Positions 4,735 to 5,054 of a stretch of 5,054 nucleotides of DNA are shown here, piece by piece. A program made the translations under genes and the position numbers. The notes beneath the pieces are model-generated. The model saw only the letters and a list, made by a program, of their open reading frames with translations. It did no database searches and was not told where the DNA came from. How positions within the stretch are numbered: the stretch's first letter is position 1; each line of letters begins with the position of its first letter. The DNA is taken from assembly GCA_913050105.1 (NCBI GenBank), contig CAJWZN010000088.1:1-5054 (forward strand), read 5' to 3'. This DNA is from an uncultured Synechococcus sp. (lineage in GTDB: Bacteria; Cyanobacteriota; Cyanobacteriia; PCC-6307; Cyanobiaceae).

Positions 4735-5054
4735 GATGAGAGCAGCGAACGGGCTTCATCCGCATCGCGGCCGATCTGCTCACTGAGCGCATCAAGCCCA
4801 GAGAATTTCACCTGGCCTCGCAGGCGAAGCACGGGCTCTACGAAAAGTTGTCGACCCACCATCTCAAGGCTGCGATCAAGCAGATGGACCTCAACGGCTG
4901 AGGGTGCGTTTGGATCCACCGTGGGTTGGGGGCCAAGGTTCATCACAGCCGCCATTCGTTCGCCTGTGCCATCCAGCCATGCCCAGGCTGCGTAGACCCC
5001 AAGGCCCGGCAGAAATTTCCTGCCATCCACCCGAAGGTTGGCGGTCGGCCAGCC
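4716..5054 (-). CDS. ribF: RibF C-terminal riboflavin kinase domain (partial, 5' end outside window)
   Basis: The frame runs off the window edge with 112 residues visible. It begins GWPTANL, the flavokinase signature (usually GFPTAN), and continues with LPGLGVYAAWAW, MNLGPQPTV, then VEVHLLD, whose Glu matches the catalytic residue of riboflavin kinases, and ends with the helical FSGLDALSEQIGRDADEAR and a short tail. This is the ATP:riboflavin 5'-phosphotransferase half of the bifunctional enzyme that makes FMN and then FAD. The FMN adenylyltransferase half (N-terminal, about 180 residues) must lie beyond base 5054. A methionine start near 5030 would cut off the PTAN motif, so the gene is not complete within the window. 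The stop TAA (4716-4718) is inside the small plus-strand ORF. The gap to thiE is 134 bases, so both may be on one transcript. Confidence 0.93.
   Translation of the reverse strand, partial: GWPTANLRVDGRKFLPGLGVYAAWAWLDGTGERMAAVMNLGPQPTVDPNAPSAVEVHLLDRSLEMVGRQLFVEPVLRLRGQVKFSGLDALSEQIGRDADEARSLLSSQTGVG

Overview
The window looks like ordinary chromosome of a marine picocyanobacterium, most likely a Synechococcus of the moderately GC-rich marine group. The evidence is the presence of cyanobacterium-associated families (a TIGR03792-type protein, a DUF1517 membrane protein, a ThiD2-ThiE fusion), the MEP-pathway gene ispF, very tight gene packing, and the near absence of clear Shine-Dalgarno sequences. 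Almost every base is coding. No stretch over 300 bases lacks a gene, and I saw no RNA gene, mobile element, CRISPR array or long repeat.

Bases 1-2300 are a plus-strand run. A few codons of an unidentified upstream gene end exactly where a 401-codon gene begins. That gene joins TrmD (tRNA m1G37 methyltransferase) and IspF (2-C-methyl-D-erythritol 2,4-cyclodiphosphate synthase) in one reading frame. It is followed by a small protein with a signal peptide and an ABM-like core, then by larB (nickel-pincer cofactor synthesis). Both downstream junctions are 4-base stop/start overlaps (ATGA, GTGA), so the run is probably one translationally coupled operon.

Bases 2336-5054 are a minus-strand run that converges on the first over a 35-base gap holding a possible hairpin. 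In transcription order it holds the C-terminal flavokinase part of ribF (cut by the window edge), thiE with an N-terminal ThiD2 domain, thiS, and a DUF1517 membrane protein. A tiny plus-strand ORF encoding a single membrane helix lies in the 134-base ribF-thiE gap and overlaps the end of ribF by 19 bases.

The genes belong to cofactor and RNA-modification housekeeping. ThiD2-ThiE supplies the pyrimidine diphosphate and couples it to the thiazole, ThiS carries the sulfur for that thiazole, RibF makes FMN and FAD, IspF feeds isoprenoid synthesis, and LarB starts nickel-pincer nucleotide synthesis. I did not find a new multi-gene system. The points most worth a second look are the TrmD-IspF fusion, the ThiS tail that ends GGGS instead of GG, the small antisense membrane ORF, and a larB with no lar partners nearby.
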